Below, in pieces: positions 25,183 through 33,792 of a DNA stretch of 64,000 nt. The notes below the pieces were generated by a model. That model saw only the letters and a program-made list of their open reading frames with translations, was not told the origin of the DNA and did not search any database. The first letter of the stretch is position 1. Every line of letters starts with the position of its first letter. Origin of the DNA: JBDFMH01 sp047238125 (GTDB lineage Bacteria; Pseudomonadota; Alphaproteobacteria; Sphingomonadales; Sphingomonadaceae); assembly GCF_047238125.1 (NCBI RefSeq), contig NZ_JBDFMH010000001.1:2480001-2544000 (forward strand), given 5' to 3'. A program made the position numbers and the translations under genes.

Positions 25183-27858
25183 ATGAGCAAACCGCCCTCG
25201 ATCGCGCAGAACCCCGATATCCGCTTTCTGGGCAAGCTGCTCGGCGATGTCATCCGCGCGCATGGTGGCGATGCGCTGTTCCGCCGGATCGAATATATCC
25301 GCTCCACCTCGGTCGATCGGCATCGCGGCATCGTGCAGGCCGATGCGATCGATCCCGGGCTGGATGCGCTGACGCTGGACGACACGCTGGCGTTCGTGCG
25401 CGGCTTCATGCTGTTCTCGATGCTCGCCAACCTGGCCGAAGACCGGCAGGGCATCGCCGCCGAGCCGGGCGCCGATCTTGCTTCCGCGCTGGCCACGCTG
25501 AAGGAGGAAGGCGTCGACCGCCAACGCGTGCTCGATCTGCTCGACCATGCGCTGATCGTGCCGGTGCTGACCGCGCACCCGACCGAAGTGCGTCGCAAGT
25601 CGATGATCGACCATCGCAATCGCATCGCCGAGCTGATGCTGCTGCGCGATGCTGGCGCGGCGGAGACACCGCAAGGCGATCTCGTCGAGCAGGCGATCCT
25701 GCGCCAGATTTCCCTCTTGTGGCAGACGCGGCCGCTGCGCCGCGAACGACTCTACGTGGCGGACGAGGCGGATACCGCGCTCGCCTATCTGCGCGACATC
25801 TTCCTGCCGGTACTGCCTGCGCTTTACGCGCGCTGGGAACGCGCGCTGGGCCACCGCCCGAAAAGCTTCCTGAAGGCGGGCAGCTGGATCGGCGGCGATC
25901 GCGACGGCAATCCCAACGTCAATGCCGACTCGCTGCGGCTGGCGCTGGCGCGGTCCTCGGCCGCGGTGATCGAGCATTATCTCGACAAGCTGCATCTGCT
26001 GGGGGCGGAACTGTCGATCTCGACCGAGCTGGCGGAAACCTCCGCCGCGGTCGAGACGCTGGCCGAGCACAGCCATGACGATTCGACCGCGCGTCGCGAC
26101 GAGCCCTATCGCCGCGCGGTGACGGGCATCTATGCGCGGCTGGCGGCAAGCTATGCCCGCATCGTCGGGCGCGCGCCGCCGCGGCCCGCGCGGATCGAGG
26201 CGGAGCCCTATGCCGATCCCGCCGCCTTCCGCCACGATCTGGTCGAACTCGCGCATGCGCTGGCGGCAGGAGCCGGCGGGCTGGTGGCGTCGGGCGGGGC
26301 GCTGGGCCGGCTGATCCGGTCGGTCGAGACGTTCGGCTTCCATCTCGCCACGCTTGACCTGCGCCAGAATGCCGACGTGCACGAGCGCGTGGCGGCGGAA
26401 CTGCTGAACGTGGCTGGCGTCGAGCCCGATTATCTCGCGCTGGACGAATCCGCCCGCGTCGCGCTGCTGCGGCGCGAACTGGCGAGCGGCCGGATGCTAG
26501 CGATCCCCTATGCCGATTATTCGGACGAGACCGCATCCGAACTGGCGATCGTCCGCGCGGCGGCGGACGCGCACAACCTCTACGGCCCACAGTGCATCAC
26601 CACCTATCTGATCTCGAAGGCCGAAAGCGTGTCCGACATGCTGGAGGTGAACCTGCTGCTGAAGGAAGCCGGGCTCTACCGGCCGGGCGATCCGCCGCTG
26701 GCGGCGGTGATGGTGGCGCCCTTGTTCGAGACGATCGGCGACCTCGAAAATGCGCCGAAGGTGATGACCGACTGGTTCGCGCTGCCCGAGATCGCCGCGA
26801 TCACCGCCGCGCGCGGCCATCAGGAAGTGATGGTCGGCTATTCGGACAGCAACAAGGATGGCGGCTATCTGACATCGGTGTGGAGCCTGCACCAGGCCGC
26901 GTTGGCGCTGGCGCCGGTGTTCGCCGATGCCGGTGCGGCGATGCAGCTGTTTCACGGCCGCGGCGGCGCGGTCGGGCGCGGCGGCGGATCCAGCTTCGCC
27001 GCGATCCGCGCGCAACCGCCGGGCACAGTGCAGGGCCGCATCCGGATCACCGAACAGGGCGAGGTGATTGCCGCCAAATTCGGCACGCGTGACAGTGCGA
27101 TCGCCAATCTGGAAGCCACGGTTTCAGCCACCCTGCTCGCCAGCATCGAGGAAGGCGGCGTCGCCCGAGCCGACCTGGCCCGCTTCGGCGGCGCGATGGA
27201 TCGGATCTCGGCCAGCGCCTTCGCAGCCTATCGCGATCTGGTCTACGGCACCGAAGGCTTCCGCACCTTCTTCCGCCAGATGACGCCGATCGCCGAGATC
27301 GCCGACCTCAAGATCGGATCGCGACCCGCCAGCCGCACAAAAAGCGACCGGATCGAGGATTTGCGCGCGATCCCCTGGGTGTTCAGCTGGGCGCAGGCGC
27401 GGGTCATGCTGCCCGGCTGGTACGGCGTGGGCCAGGCACTGGCCGGGTTCGACGATCCGGCGCTGCTGCGCGAGATGGTCGATGCCTGGCCGTTCCTGCG
27501 CGCGACGCTGGCCAACCTCGAAATGGTGCTCGCCAAATCCGACATGGGGATCGCCGCGCGCTATGCCACGCTGGTCGAGGACAAGGCGCTGGCCGATGCG
27601 ATCTTCCCGCGTATCCGCGACGGCTGGGCGCAGACGCATGATTGCTTGCTGTCGATCACCCGCCAGACCCGCCTGCTGGAAAAGAGCCCCGCGCTGGAAG
27701 CCTCGATCCGGTTGCGGCTGCCCTATATCGAGCCGCTGAACCTGCTGCAGATCGAACTGCTGAAGCGCCACCGCGCCGGCGAGGACGATCCGCGCGTGCG
27801 CGAGGGCATCCAGCTGTCGATCAACGCAGTGGCGACGGCGCTCAGGAACAGCGGGTGA
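25183..27858 (+). CDS. ppc: Phosphoenolpyruvate carboxylase
   Basis: 891 residues, normal length. Catalytic motifs are VLTAHPTEVRRKSM (about 128-141, with the catalytic histidine), VGYSDSNKDGGYLTS (about 549-563), FHGRGGAVGRGGG (about 588-600) and the C-terminal NSG, close to the usual NTG. It carboxylates phosphoenolpyruvate to oxaloacetate. It is divergent from the ABC exporter with about 100 bases between; no clear ribosome binding site precedes the ATG. Confidence 0.97.
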   Translation: MSKPPSIAQNPDIRFLGKLLGDVIRAHGGDALFRRIEYIRSTSVDRHRGIVQADAIDPGLDALTLDDTLAFVRGFMLFSMLANLAEDRQGIAAEPGADLASALATLKEEGVDRQRVLDLLDHALIVPVLTAHPTEVRRKSMIDHRNRIAELMLLRDAGAAETPQGDLVEQAILRQISLLWQTRPLRRERLYVADEADTALAYLRDIFLPVLPALYARWERALGHRPKSFLKAGSWIGGDRDGNPNVNADSLRLALARSSAAVIEHYLDKLHLLGAELSISTELAETSAAVETLAEHSHDDSTARRDEPYRRAVTGIYARLAASYARIVGRAPPRPARIEAEPYADPAAFRHDLVELAHALAAGAGGLVASGGALGRLIRSVETFGFHLATLDLRQNADVHERVAAELLNVAGVEPDYLALDESARVALLRRELASGRMLAIPYADYSDETASELAIVRAAADAHNLYGPQCITTYLISKAESVSDMLEVNLLLKEAGLYRPGDPPLAAVMVAPLFETIGDLENAPKVMTDWFALPEIAAITAARGHQEVMVGYSDSNKDGGYLTSVWSLHQAALALAPVFADAGAAMQLFHGRGGAVGRGGGSSFAAIRAQPPGTVQGRIRITEQGEVIAAKFGTRDSAIANLEATVSATLLASIEEGGVARADLARFGGAMDRISASAFAAYRDLVYGTEGFRTFFRQMTPIAEIADLKIGSRPASRTKSDRIEDLRAIPWVFSWAQARVMLPGWYGVGQALAGFDDPALLREMVDAWPFLRATLANLEMVLAKSDMGIAARYATLVEDKALADAIFPRIRDGWAQTHDCLLSITRQTRLLEKSPALEASIRLRLPYIEPLNLLQIELLKRHRAGEDDPRVREGIQLSINAVATALRNSG

Positions 27859-27866
27859 GGCCTCCC

Positions 27867-27897
27867 TTGCAAGGCGGGGAGCAGGTCGCGCTATAAG
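27867..27897 (+). promoter_or_regulatory. Candidate promoter giving a leaderless transcript
   Basis: TTGCAA (27867-27872) and TATAAG (27892-27897) are 19 bases apart. A transcript starting 7 bases after the -10 box would begin at the GTG start codon (27904) of the acyl-CoA ligase gene. Confidence 0.4.
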
Positions 27898-27903
27898 CCT
27901 GCG

Positions 27904-29406
27904 GTGCGCTACCTGCTCCATCATCTGATCGACGAGACCGCCGCTCGCACCCCGGACGCGACCGCGCTCGTCCACCGGGGCGTTGCCACCGCTTACGCGA
28001 CGCTCGCCGCGCAGGTCGATGGGTTCGCGGGCGGGCTGATTGACATCACCGCGCGCGGCGACCGGATCGCAATCTGGGCGCCCAAATCGGTCGCGCATGT
28101 CGCCGCCGCCTTCGGTACGGCCAAGGCGGGGCGCGCGTTCGTGCCGATCAATCCGGTGCTGAAGCCCAATCAGGTGCGCCACATTCTCGACGATTGCGGC
28201 GTGGCGCTGCTGCTGACGACGCCCGAGCGGCTGGCACAGCTCGATCTGCCCGCCGGGCTGCGCACGCTGACGACCGATCCCGCCGCATGGGATCCGTTCC
28301 TCGTGCCCGGCCGCGCCATGCCCGAACAGACCGCCGAGGACATGGCGGCGATCTTCTACACATCAGGCAGCACCGGCCTGCCCAAGGGCGTGGTGCTGCC
28401 GCATCGATCGCTGGTGACCGGGGCGGCGGCGGTGGCGGACTATCAGCGGTTGACCGCGGACGACCGCATCCTGGCCGCGATGCCGCTCGCCTTCGATGCT
28501 GGCTTCTCGCAGCTGACGACGGCCTTTCACGCCGGCGCCTGCGCGGTGCTGCTCGACTATCTCACGCCGGCTGAGGCGGTGCGGATGCTGGCGAAGGAGA
28601 GGGTCACCGCGCTGACCGGGGTGCCGCCCTTCTTCGCGCAGATCGCCGCGGTCGACTGGCCGGCGGGCGCGGCGGATACGCTGCGCTTCTGGGCGACGAC
28701 GGGGGGGCGGATGCCGGCTGCGCTGATCGATCGGTTGCGTGCGAAGATGCCGAACGCCGATCCGATCCTGATGTACGGCCTCACCGAAGCGTTCCGATCG
28801 ACCTGGCTGCCGCCGGCCGAACTGGCCGCGAAGCCCGGCTCGGTCGGTCGCGCGATCCCGGGGCAAGAGATCATCATAATGCGCCCCGACGGCAGCCGCT
28901 GCGAACCGGGTGAGCCGGGCGAGCTCGTCCACCGCGGATCGACGGTCGCGCTCGGCTACTGGAACCGGCCGGGAGAGACGGCGGCGCGCTTCCGCGCGCT
29001 GCGGCATCCCGCGGGCGGGGTCACGCTGCCCGAGACAGTGGTGTTCTCGGGCGATCGCGCGCGGATGGATGCGGACGGCTATGTCTGGTTCGAGGGGCGC
29101 GCCGACGAGATGATCAAATCCTCCGGCTACCGGATCAGCCCGGTCGAGATCGAGGAGGCCGCATATGCGACCGGGCTCGCCACCGAAGCGGCCGCCTGGG
29201 GCGTGGCGGACGAGGCGCTTGGCCAGCGGGTGATGCTGGCGGTGCGGTCGGATCGGGATGCCGATGCCATCCTCGCCGCGCTGAAGCCGCTGCTGCCCGG
29301 CTTCATGATGCCGGCGGCGGTGCGGGTGAGCGCCGATCCGCTGGCGCGCAACCCCAACGGCAAGATCGATCGCCGCGCGGTGGCGGAAGCAGCGGAGCCG
29401 GCATGA
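27904..29406 (+). CDS. Acyl-CoA ligase (AMP-forming), exosortase A system-associated type
   Basis: 500 residues from a GTG start. It is an adenylate-forming enzyme: IFYTSGSTGLPKGVVLPH (about 150-167, P-loop), MYGLTEAFRSTWLPP (about 290-304), SGDRARMDADGYVWFEGRADEMIKSSGYRISPVEIE (about 378-413) and the catalytic lysine in NPNGKIDRRAV. Length and start (RYLLHHLIDETAARTPDATALVH) match the family found beside exosortase A loci. Its physiological substrate is unknown. It overlaps the next gene by 4 bases. Confidence 0.85.
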   Translation: MRYLLHHLIDETAARTPDATALVHRGVATAYATLAAQVDGFAGGLIDITARGDRIAIWAPKSVAHVAAAFGTAKAGRAFVPINPVLKPNQVRHILDDCGVALLLTTPERLAQLDLPAGLRTLTTDPAAWDPFLVPGRAMPEQTAEDMAAIFYTSGSTGLPKGVVLPHRSLVTGAAAVADYQRLTADDRILAAMPLAFDAGFSQLTTAFHAGACAVLLDYLTPAEAVRMLAKERVTALTGVPPFFAQIAAVDWPAGAADTLRFWATTGGRMPAALIDRLRAKMPNADPILMYGLTEAFRSTWLPPAELAAKPGSVGRAIPGQEIIIMRPDGSRCEPGEPGELVHRGSTVALGYWNRPGETAARFRALRHPAGGVTLPETVVFSGDRARMDADGYVWFEGRADEMIKSSGYRISPVEIEEAAYATGLATEAAAWGVADEALGQRVMLAVRSDRDADAILAALKPLLPGFMMPAAVRVSADPLARNPNGKIDRRAVAEAAEPA

Positions 29407-30596
29407 GCATCGCGGACCGCTGGCCGCGCGATGCCGCCGGCAACCTGCTGGTAGGCGGCCTGCCGCTGGAAGATGCGGTCGCCCTCGCCGGCGGCACGCC
29501 CTGCTACCTCTATGATCGCGCCCGGCTGCAGGTGCGTGCTGAGGGGCTGCGGGCGCTGCTGCCGGACGGCGTGCAGCTGCATTATGCGATCAAGGCGAAC
29601 CCCTATCCCCCGCTCGTCACCGCGATGGCGGGCTGGGTCGACGGGTTCGATGTCGCATCGGGCGGCGAGCTCGAGATTGCGCTGGCGGCAGGGATGGCCC
29701 CGGATCGGATTAGCTTCGCTGGGCCCGGCAAGTCGGCGGAGGAACTGGCGCGCGCCGCCGCCGCCGGCATCGTGATCAACCTGGAATCGCTACGCGAGGC
29801 GCGGCTGCTGGCCGGCACCGGTGCGGCAGTCGCGATCCGCGTGAACCCCGATTTCGAGTTGAAGGCATCGGGCATGCGGATGGCAGGCGGCGCCAAGCCG
29901 TTCGGCATCGACGAAGCGCTGCTGCCCGAGATGTACTCCGCGATCTCGGATGCCGGACTTAGGTTCGAGGGCTTCCATATCTACGCCGGATCGCAGTCGC
30001 TGAGGGCCGACGCGATCATCGAAGCGCAGACCGCGACCTACGAGGCGGCGCTGCGCTGGGCGAACGCGGCGGGGGTGCGGCCGCGACACATCAATATCGG
30101 CGGCGGCTTCGGCATCCCCTATGCCCCGCACGAAGCGCCGCTCGATCTGGAGCCGGTGCTGGCCAACCTCGAGGCGCTCGCCATCCGCGCCGCGCGGGAT
30201 CTGCCCGGCACGGCGCTGGTGATCGAGCTTGGCCGCTGGCTTGTGGGCGAGGCGGGGCTGTATGTCGCCCGCGTGCGTGATCGCAAGGTCAGCCATGGCC
30301 AGACCTTTCTCGTCGTCGATGGCGGCATGCACCAGCATCTCGCCGCATCGGGCAATTTTGGGCAGAAGATCCGGCGAAACTATCCGGTCGCGGTGAACGG
30401 TGCGGAAGCGCGGCGCGAGATCGCCAGCATCGTCGGGCCGCTGTGCACGCCGCTGGATCTGCTGGCCGACCGTGCCGAACTGGCGATGGCGCAGGAAGGC
30501 GATCTGATCGCGATCTTCCAATCCGGCGCCTATGGCTACACCGCCTCCCCGCGCGCCTTCCTCGGCCATCCCGATCCCGGACAGGCGCTGGTCTAG
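29403..30596 (+). CDS. PLP-dependent decarboxylase, exosortase A system-associated type
   Basis: 397 residues of the alanine-racemase/ornithine-decarboxylase-like fold III family, related to diaminopimelate decarboxylase. The PLP lysine is in LHYAIKANPYP (about 59-69); HINIGGGFGIPY (about 228-239) is the phosphate-binding loop and VGPLCTPLDLLADR near the C-terminus carries the active-site cysteine. This subgroup accompanies the acyl-CoA ligase above in exosortase A gene clusters. Its product is unknown. The stop codon shares the CTAG at 30593-30596 with the convergent gene's stop. Confidence 0.86.
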   Translation: MSIADRWPRDAAGNLLVGGLPLEDAVALAGGTPCYLYDRARLQVRAEGLRALLPDGVQLHYAIKANPYPPLVTAMAGWVDGFDVASGGELEIALAAGMAPDRISFAGPGKSAEELARAAAAGIVINLESLREARLLAGTGAAVAIRVNPDFELKASGMRMAGGAKPFGIDEALLPEMYSAISDAGLRFEGFHIYAGSQSLRADAIIEAQTATYEAALRWANAAGVRPRHINIGGGFGIPYAPHEAPLDLEPVLANLEALAIRAARDLPGTALVIELGRWLVGEAGLYVARVRDRKVSHGQTFLVVDGGMHQHLAASGNFGQKIRRNYPVAVNGAEARREIASIVGPLCTPLDLLADRAELAMAQEGDLIAIFQSGAYGYTASPRAFLGHPDPGQALV

Positions 30597-31360
30597 CGAT
30601 CCTCCCAATCGATATCGACCGCGACGCCAGCGCCGCCGCGCGGCGCATCGCAAGCGATCCGCACCGCATCGGCGCGCGCGCGATCGAGGATGGCGGCGGG
30701 CACGTCGGCGCGGTGATAGACGATATCGCAACCCGCCAGCAGCCGCGCCTGACGCAGCGTCAGATCGTCGGGATCGCCGGATCGCAGCAGGATGGTGGCG
30801 AGCCCTCCGCGCGACGACGCCGCGTCGCCTCGCAGCCAGCGATCGATCGCGCCGGCATCGGTCTCGCGCAGCGGATCGAGCGTGCCGCCGGGATCGAGCG
30901 CGGCATCGATCGCGCGGCGACGATCGGCGGCATCCGGCCAGCGCGCGCGGATCGCGGCGCGGGCAGCGTGGAGCCCGTCTGCCAGCCCGCCGAGCGTCGC
31001 CGGCAACAAGCTCTCGAGCCGTTGGCGCAGCGCCTTGGCCAGCCCGGCCGATGCGCCGCCGGTGCCGATCGCGATCAGCACGGGCGCGCGATCGACGATC
31101 GCCGGCAGCGTGAAATCGCACCAGGCGGGACGATCGACCGCGTTGATCAGGATGCCGCGCGCCTTCAGCCGGGCGACCGCGGCGGCAGCCTCGCCCTCAT
31201 CCTCGATCGCGACGATGGCGAGCGCGGCGTCGGCATCCTCCCCCACGATGATGCCGCCTGCCCGCTCGATCAGCCGGCGCTTGGCGGCCGCGCTGTCGCC
31301 GTCCCCCAGTAGGATCACGGGCCGGCCGGACAGCCGCAGGAAGATGGGCAGGCTTTGCAC
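30593..31360 (-). CDS. Siroheme synthase-like protein: precorrin-2 dehydrogenase domain with a stub of the SUMT domain
   Basis: 255 residues. The N-terminal part is CysG-like: a Rossmann start (SLPIFLRLSGRPVILLGDGDSAAAKRRLIERAG), VNAVDRPAWCDFTLPA and GGASAGLAKALRQRLE, the NAD-dependent dehydrogenase/ferrochelatase module. At about residues 186-240 LATILLRSGDPDDLTLRQARLLAGCDIVYH resembles the beginning of uroporphyrinogen-III methyltransferase, but the protein then stops, lacking about 200 residues of that domain. It may make siroheme from precorrin-2 only. The conserved GxG motif is GDGD here. Confidence 0.8.
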   Translation of the reverse strand: MQSLPIFLRLSGRPVILLGDGDSAAAKRRLIERAGGIIVGEDADAALAIVAIEDEGEAAAAVARLKARGILINAVDRPAWCDFTLPAIVDRAPVLIAIGTGGASAGLAKALRQRLESLLPATLGGLADGLHAARAAIRARWPDAADRRRAIDAALDPGGTLDPLRETDAGAIDRWLRGDAASSRGGLATILLRSGDPDDLTLRQARLLAGCDIVYHRADVPAAILDRARADAVRIACDAPRGGAGVAVDIDWEDR

Positions 31361-31387
31361 GGTCAGCGCATCGCCTGCCGGGTCATG

Positions 31388-32257
31388 TCAGCGCCCGGCC
31401 ACGAAATCGCGCAGCGCCGGGCCGATGTCGGGCCGCGCCAGCGCGACGGCCATGTTGGCCTTCACGAACCCCAGCTTGTCGCCGCAATCATGCCGCTCAC
31501 CACCGAAGGTGACCGCGTGGAACGGCTGGCCGCCGATCATGTGCGCCATCGCGTCGGTCAGCTGGATCTCGCCGCCGGCGCCCTTCTCGTGCAGTTCCAG
31601 CTGGCGCATCACTTCGGGCTGCAGGATGTAGCGGCCGACGATCGCCAGCGTCGACGGCGCGACATCGGGCTTGGGCTTTTCGACCATGCCTTTGACCTCG
31701 GTCAGCGTGCCATCGGCCGCACCAGGCGTGACGATGCCATATTTGTCGGTCTGGTCGGGTGCCACCTGCTGCGCGCAGACGATGTTGCCGCCGACCCGCT
31801 GATAGGCGTCGATCATCTGGCGCAGGCAGCCTGGCCCGCCGGCTTGCGCCAGCATCAGATCATCGGGCAGCAGCACCGCGAACGGCTCGTCCCCCACGAT
31901 GTGGCGCGCGCACCAGACGGCATGGCCCAGGCCCATCGGTTCCTGCTGGCGCACATAGGCGATGGTGCCCGGCGCATGGCGGGTGCCGTGTAGCGAATCG
32001 GTCGATTTGCCGCGCGAATTCATCGTCGATTCCAGCTCGAACGCGAAATCGAAATGATCCTCCAGCGCATGCTTGCCGCGGCCGGTGACGAAGATCAGCT
32101 GTTCGATGCCGGCGTCCAGCGCCTCTTCCACCGCATATTGGATCAGCGGGCGATCGACGATCGTCAGCATCTCCTTGGGCATCGCCTTGGTGGCGGGCAG
32201 GAAACGCGTGCCGAGCCCCGCGACGGGGAACACGGCCTTGCGAACGGGCTTCATCAC
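31388..32257 (-). CDS. galU: UTP-glucose-1-phosphate uridylyltransferase
   Basis: 289 residues. The nucleotide-binding start AVFPVAGLGTRFLPATKAMPKEML (about 8-31) with the conserved RFLPATK and KEM, VEEALDAGIEQLIFVTGRGK, and AVLLPDDLML (about 135-144) identify GalU. It makes UDP-glucose for exopolysaccharide and lipopolysaccharide. Its ATG overlaps the lysA stop by 4 bases, an unusual functional pairing that is probably only co-transcription. Confidence 0.95.
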   Translation of the reverse strand: MMKPVRKAVFPVAGLGTRFLPATKAMPKEMLTIVDRPLIQYAVEEALDAGIEQLIFVTGRGKHALEDHFDFAFELESTMNSRGKSTDSLHGTRHAPGTIAYVRQQEPMGLGHAVWCARHIVGDEPFAVLLPDDLMLAQAGGPGCLRQMIDAYQRVGGNIVCAQQVAPDQTDKYGIVTPGAADGTLTEVKGMVEKPKPDVAPSTLAIVGRYILQPEVMRQLELHEKGAGGEIQLTDAMAHMIGGQPFHAVTFGGERHDCGDKLGFVKANMAVALARPDIGPALRDFVAGR

Positions 32258-33537
32258 TCACGCTCCTCGAACCAATCGGGAATTGCATCGGCGGCGATCA
32301 GCGCCGCGATCGGCTGCCTCTGGCGAACCACCGCCCATCTGTTAGCAGAGACAAGCACTTCCGGCGTCAACGGACGGCTATTGTAAGTGCTTGCCATAGT
32401 CGCGGCATAGGCGCCCGCCGTCATGAAGGCGACGAGATCGCCCGCGGCCACGTCGTCCATCTCGCGGTCGCTGGCGAAGGTATCGCCGCTTTCGCAGACC
32501 GGGCCGACGACATGCGCGGTGGTGCGCGCGCCGCTCGGCGTCACCCCGCGGATATCGTGCCAGGCATCGTAGAGGCTCGGGCGCAGCAGATCGTTCATCG
32601 CGGCATCCACGATCACGAACGGGCTGCCCGCCCCCGGCTTCACGCGCACCACTTCGGCCAGCAGGATGCCGGCATTGCCCACGATCACTCGGCCGGGCTC
32701 GAACATCAGCCGCACATCCCAGCCGGCGGTGGCCTGCGCCACCATCGCGCCATAATCGGCCGGCGTTGGCGGCGCGGGCAGCGCGGGATCGTAAGGCACG
32801 CCCAGCCCACCGCCGAGATCGGCGCGGCTGATGACATGGCCGGCAGCGCGCAGCTCCGCGATCAGCGCACCGATCCGCGCGAAGGCGGATGCCAGCGGCG
32901 CCAGATCGGTCAGCTGGCTGCCGATATGGACGGCCACACCAACCGGATCGAGGCCCGGCAGATCGCGCAGCCGCGCATAGGCATCGACCGCCGAGCTATA
33001 GGGGATGCCGAACTTGTTGTCGGCCTTGCCGGTCGAGATCTTGGCATGGGTGCCGGCATCGACATCGGGATTGATGCGATAGGCGACACTGGCAGTCACG
33101 CCGCGCGCGGCCGCGACGGCGGACAGCATCTCCGCTTCGGGCTCTGATTCCAGATTGAACTGGTATATGCCCTCATCCAGGGCGAGCGCCATTTCATCGG
33201 CGGTCTTGCCGACCCCCGAGAACACGATCTTGTCGGCCGGCACGCCCGCCGTGCGCGCGCGCATCAGCTCACCGCCGGAAACCACGTCGGCCCCCAGCCC
33301 CGCCCGCGCCAGCGTCGCCAGCACCGCGCGATTGGGATTGGCCTTAACCGCGAAAGCGATCAGCGGCGCCTTGCCATCCTGCTCCAGCCCGGCCAGCGCA
33401 TCGCGGAACACGCGCACATGCCGCTCGATCGTGGCAGTCGAATAGACATAGACCGGCGTGCCGACGGCTTCGGCGATCAGCGGCAGGGCCACGTCCTCCG
33501 CATGCATCACGCCATCACGAAATTGGAAATGATCCAT
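32254..33537 (-). CDS. lysA: Diaminopimelate decarboxylase
   Basis: 427 residues of fold-type III PLP enzymes. The PLP lysine is in IAFAVKANPNRAVL (about 60-73), GGGLGVPYDP (about 235-244) binds phosphate, and VGPVCESGDTFASDRE (about 342-357) has the active-site cysteine. It catalyses the last step of lysine synthesis. It lies 9 bases downstream of the LptM-like lipoprotein gene, which itself overlaps argH, giving argH-lptM-lysA-galU. Confidence 0.96.
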   Translation of the reverse strand: MDHFQFRDGVMHAEDVALPLIAEAVGTPVYVYSTATIERHVRVFRDALAGLEQDGKAPLIAFAVKANPNRAVLATLARAGLGADVVSGGELMRARTAGVPADKIVFSGVGKTADEMALALDEGIYQFNLESEPEAEMLSAVAAARGVTASVAYRINPDVDAGTHAKISTGKADNKFGIPYSSAVDAYARLRDLPGLDPVGVAVHIGSQLTDLAPLASAFARIGALIAELRAAGHVISRADLGGGLGVPYDPALPAPPTPADYGAMVAQATAGWDVRLMFEPGRVIVGNAGILLAEVVRVKPGAGSPFVIVDAAMNDLLRPSLYDAWHDIRGVTPSGARTTAHVVGPVCESGDTFASDREMDDVAAGDLVAFMTAGAYAATMASTYNSRPLTPEVLVSANRWAVVRQRQPIAALIAADAIPDWFEERE

Positions 33538-33546
33538 TCCGTGGGC

Positions 33547-33792
33547 TCAACGGCCGGGGGGCGGCAGGTCGAACCGGTCGTCCTCGCGCTGTTCGGATCG
33601 GCGCAACAGTTCCTCTGATCGCTCGGGCCGGGCCAATGGCTCGGGGGTGAGCAGCTGGTCGACGGTCGGCTGGGTGGCTGCCAGCGCCGGCTTGCGCGGC
33701 AGCGTCTCGCCCGCGGCGGGGCGCAGCGCATCGCGCCGGCCGCAGCCGGCCGCGCCGACCGCCAGGATGATCAGGAAGAGGCTGCGCTTCAT
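33547..33792 (-). CDS. Small lipoprotein, probably LptM-like
   Basis: 81 residues. A signal peptide (KRSLFLIILAVGAAGC) ends in a lipobox with the lipidated cysteine at residue 17, followed by CGRRDALRPAAGETLP, resembling the CGxxGPLxxP start of mature LptM (YifL), and then a proline- and charge-rich disordered tail. LptM helps maturation of the LptD outer-membrane translocon. Position immediately before lysA is the usual place of this gene in proteobacteria. The ATG overlaps the argH stop by 4 bases. The assignment rests on size, lipobox and synteny. Confidence 0.75.
   Translation of the reverse strand: MKRSLFLIILAVGAAGCGRRDALRPAAGETLPRKPALAATQPTVDQLLTPEPLARPERSEELLRRSEQREDDRFDLPPPGR

Noticed and set aside
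25080..25625. An N-terminal extension of the ABC ATPase into ppc
   Set aside because: The extra residues have no ATPase similarity and overlap the conserved start of ppc on the other strand; the TTG at 25079 with a G-rich ribosome binding site fits the family start.
27904..30596. A peptide or polyketide biosynthetic cluster
   Set aside because: Ligase and PLP decarboxylase fit the exosortase-A-associated families; no carrier, condensation or synthase domains are present.
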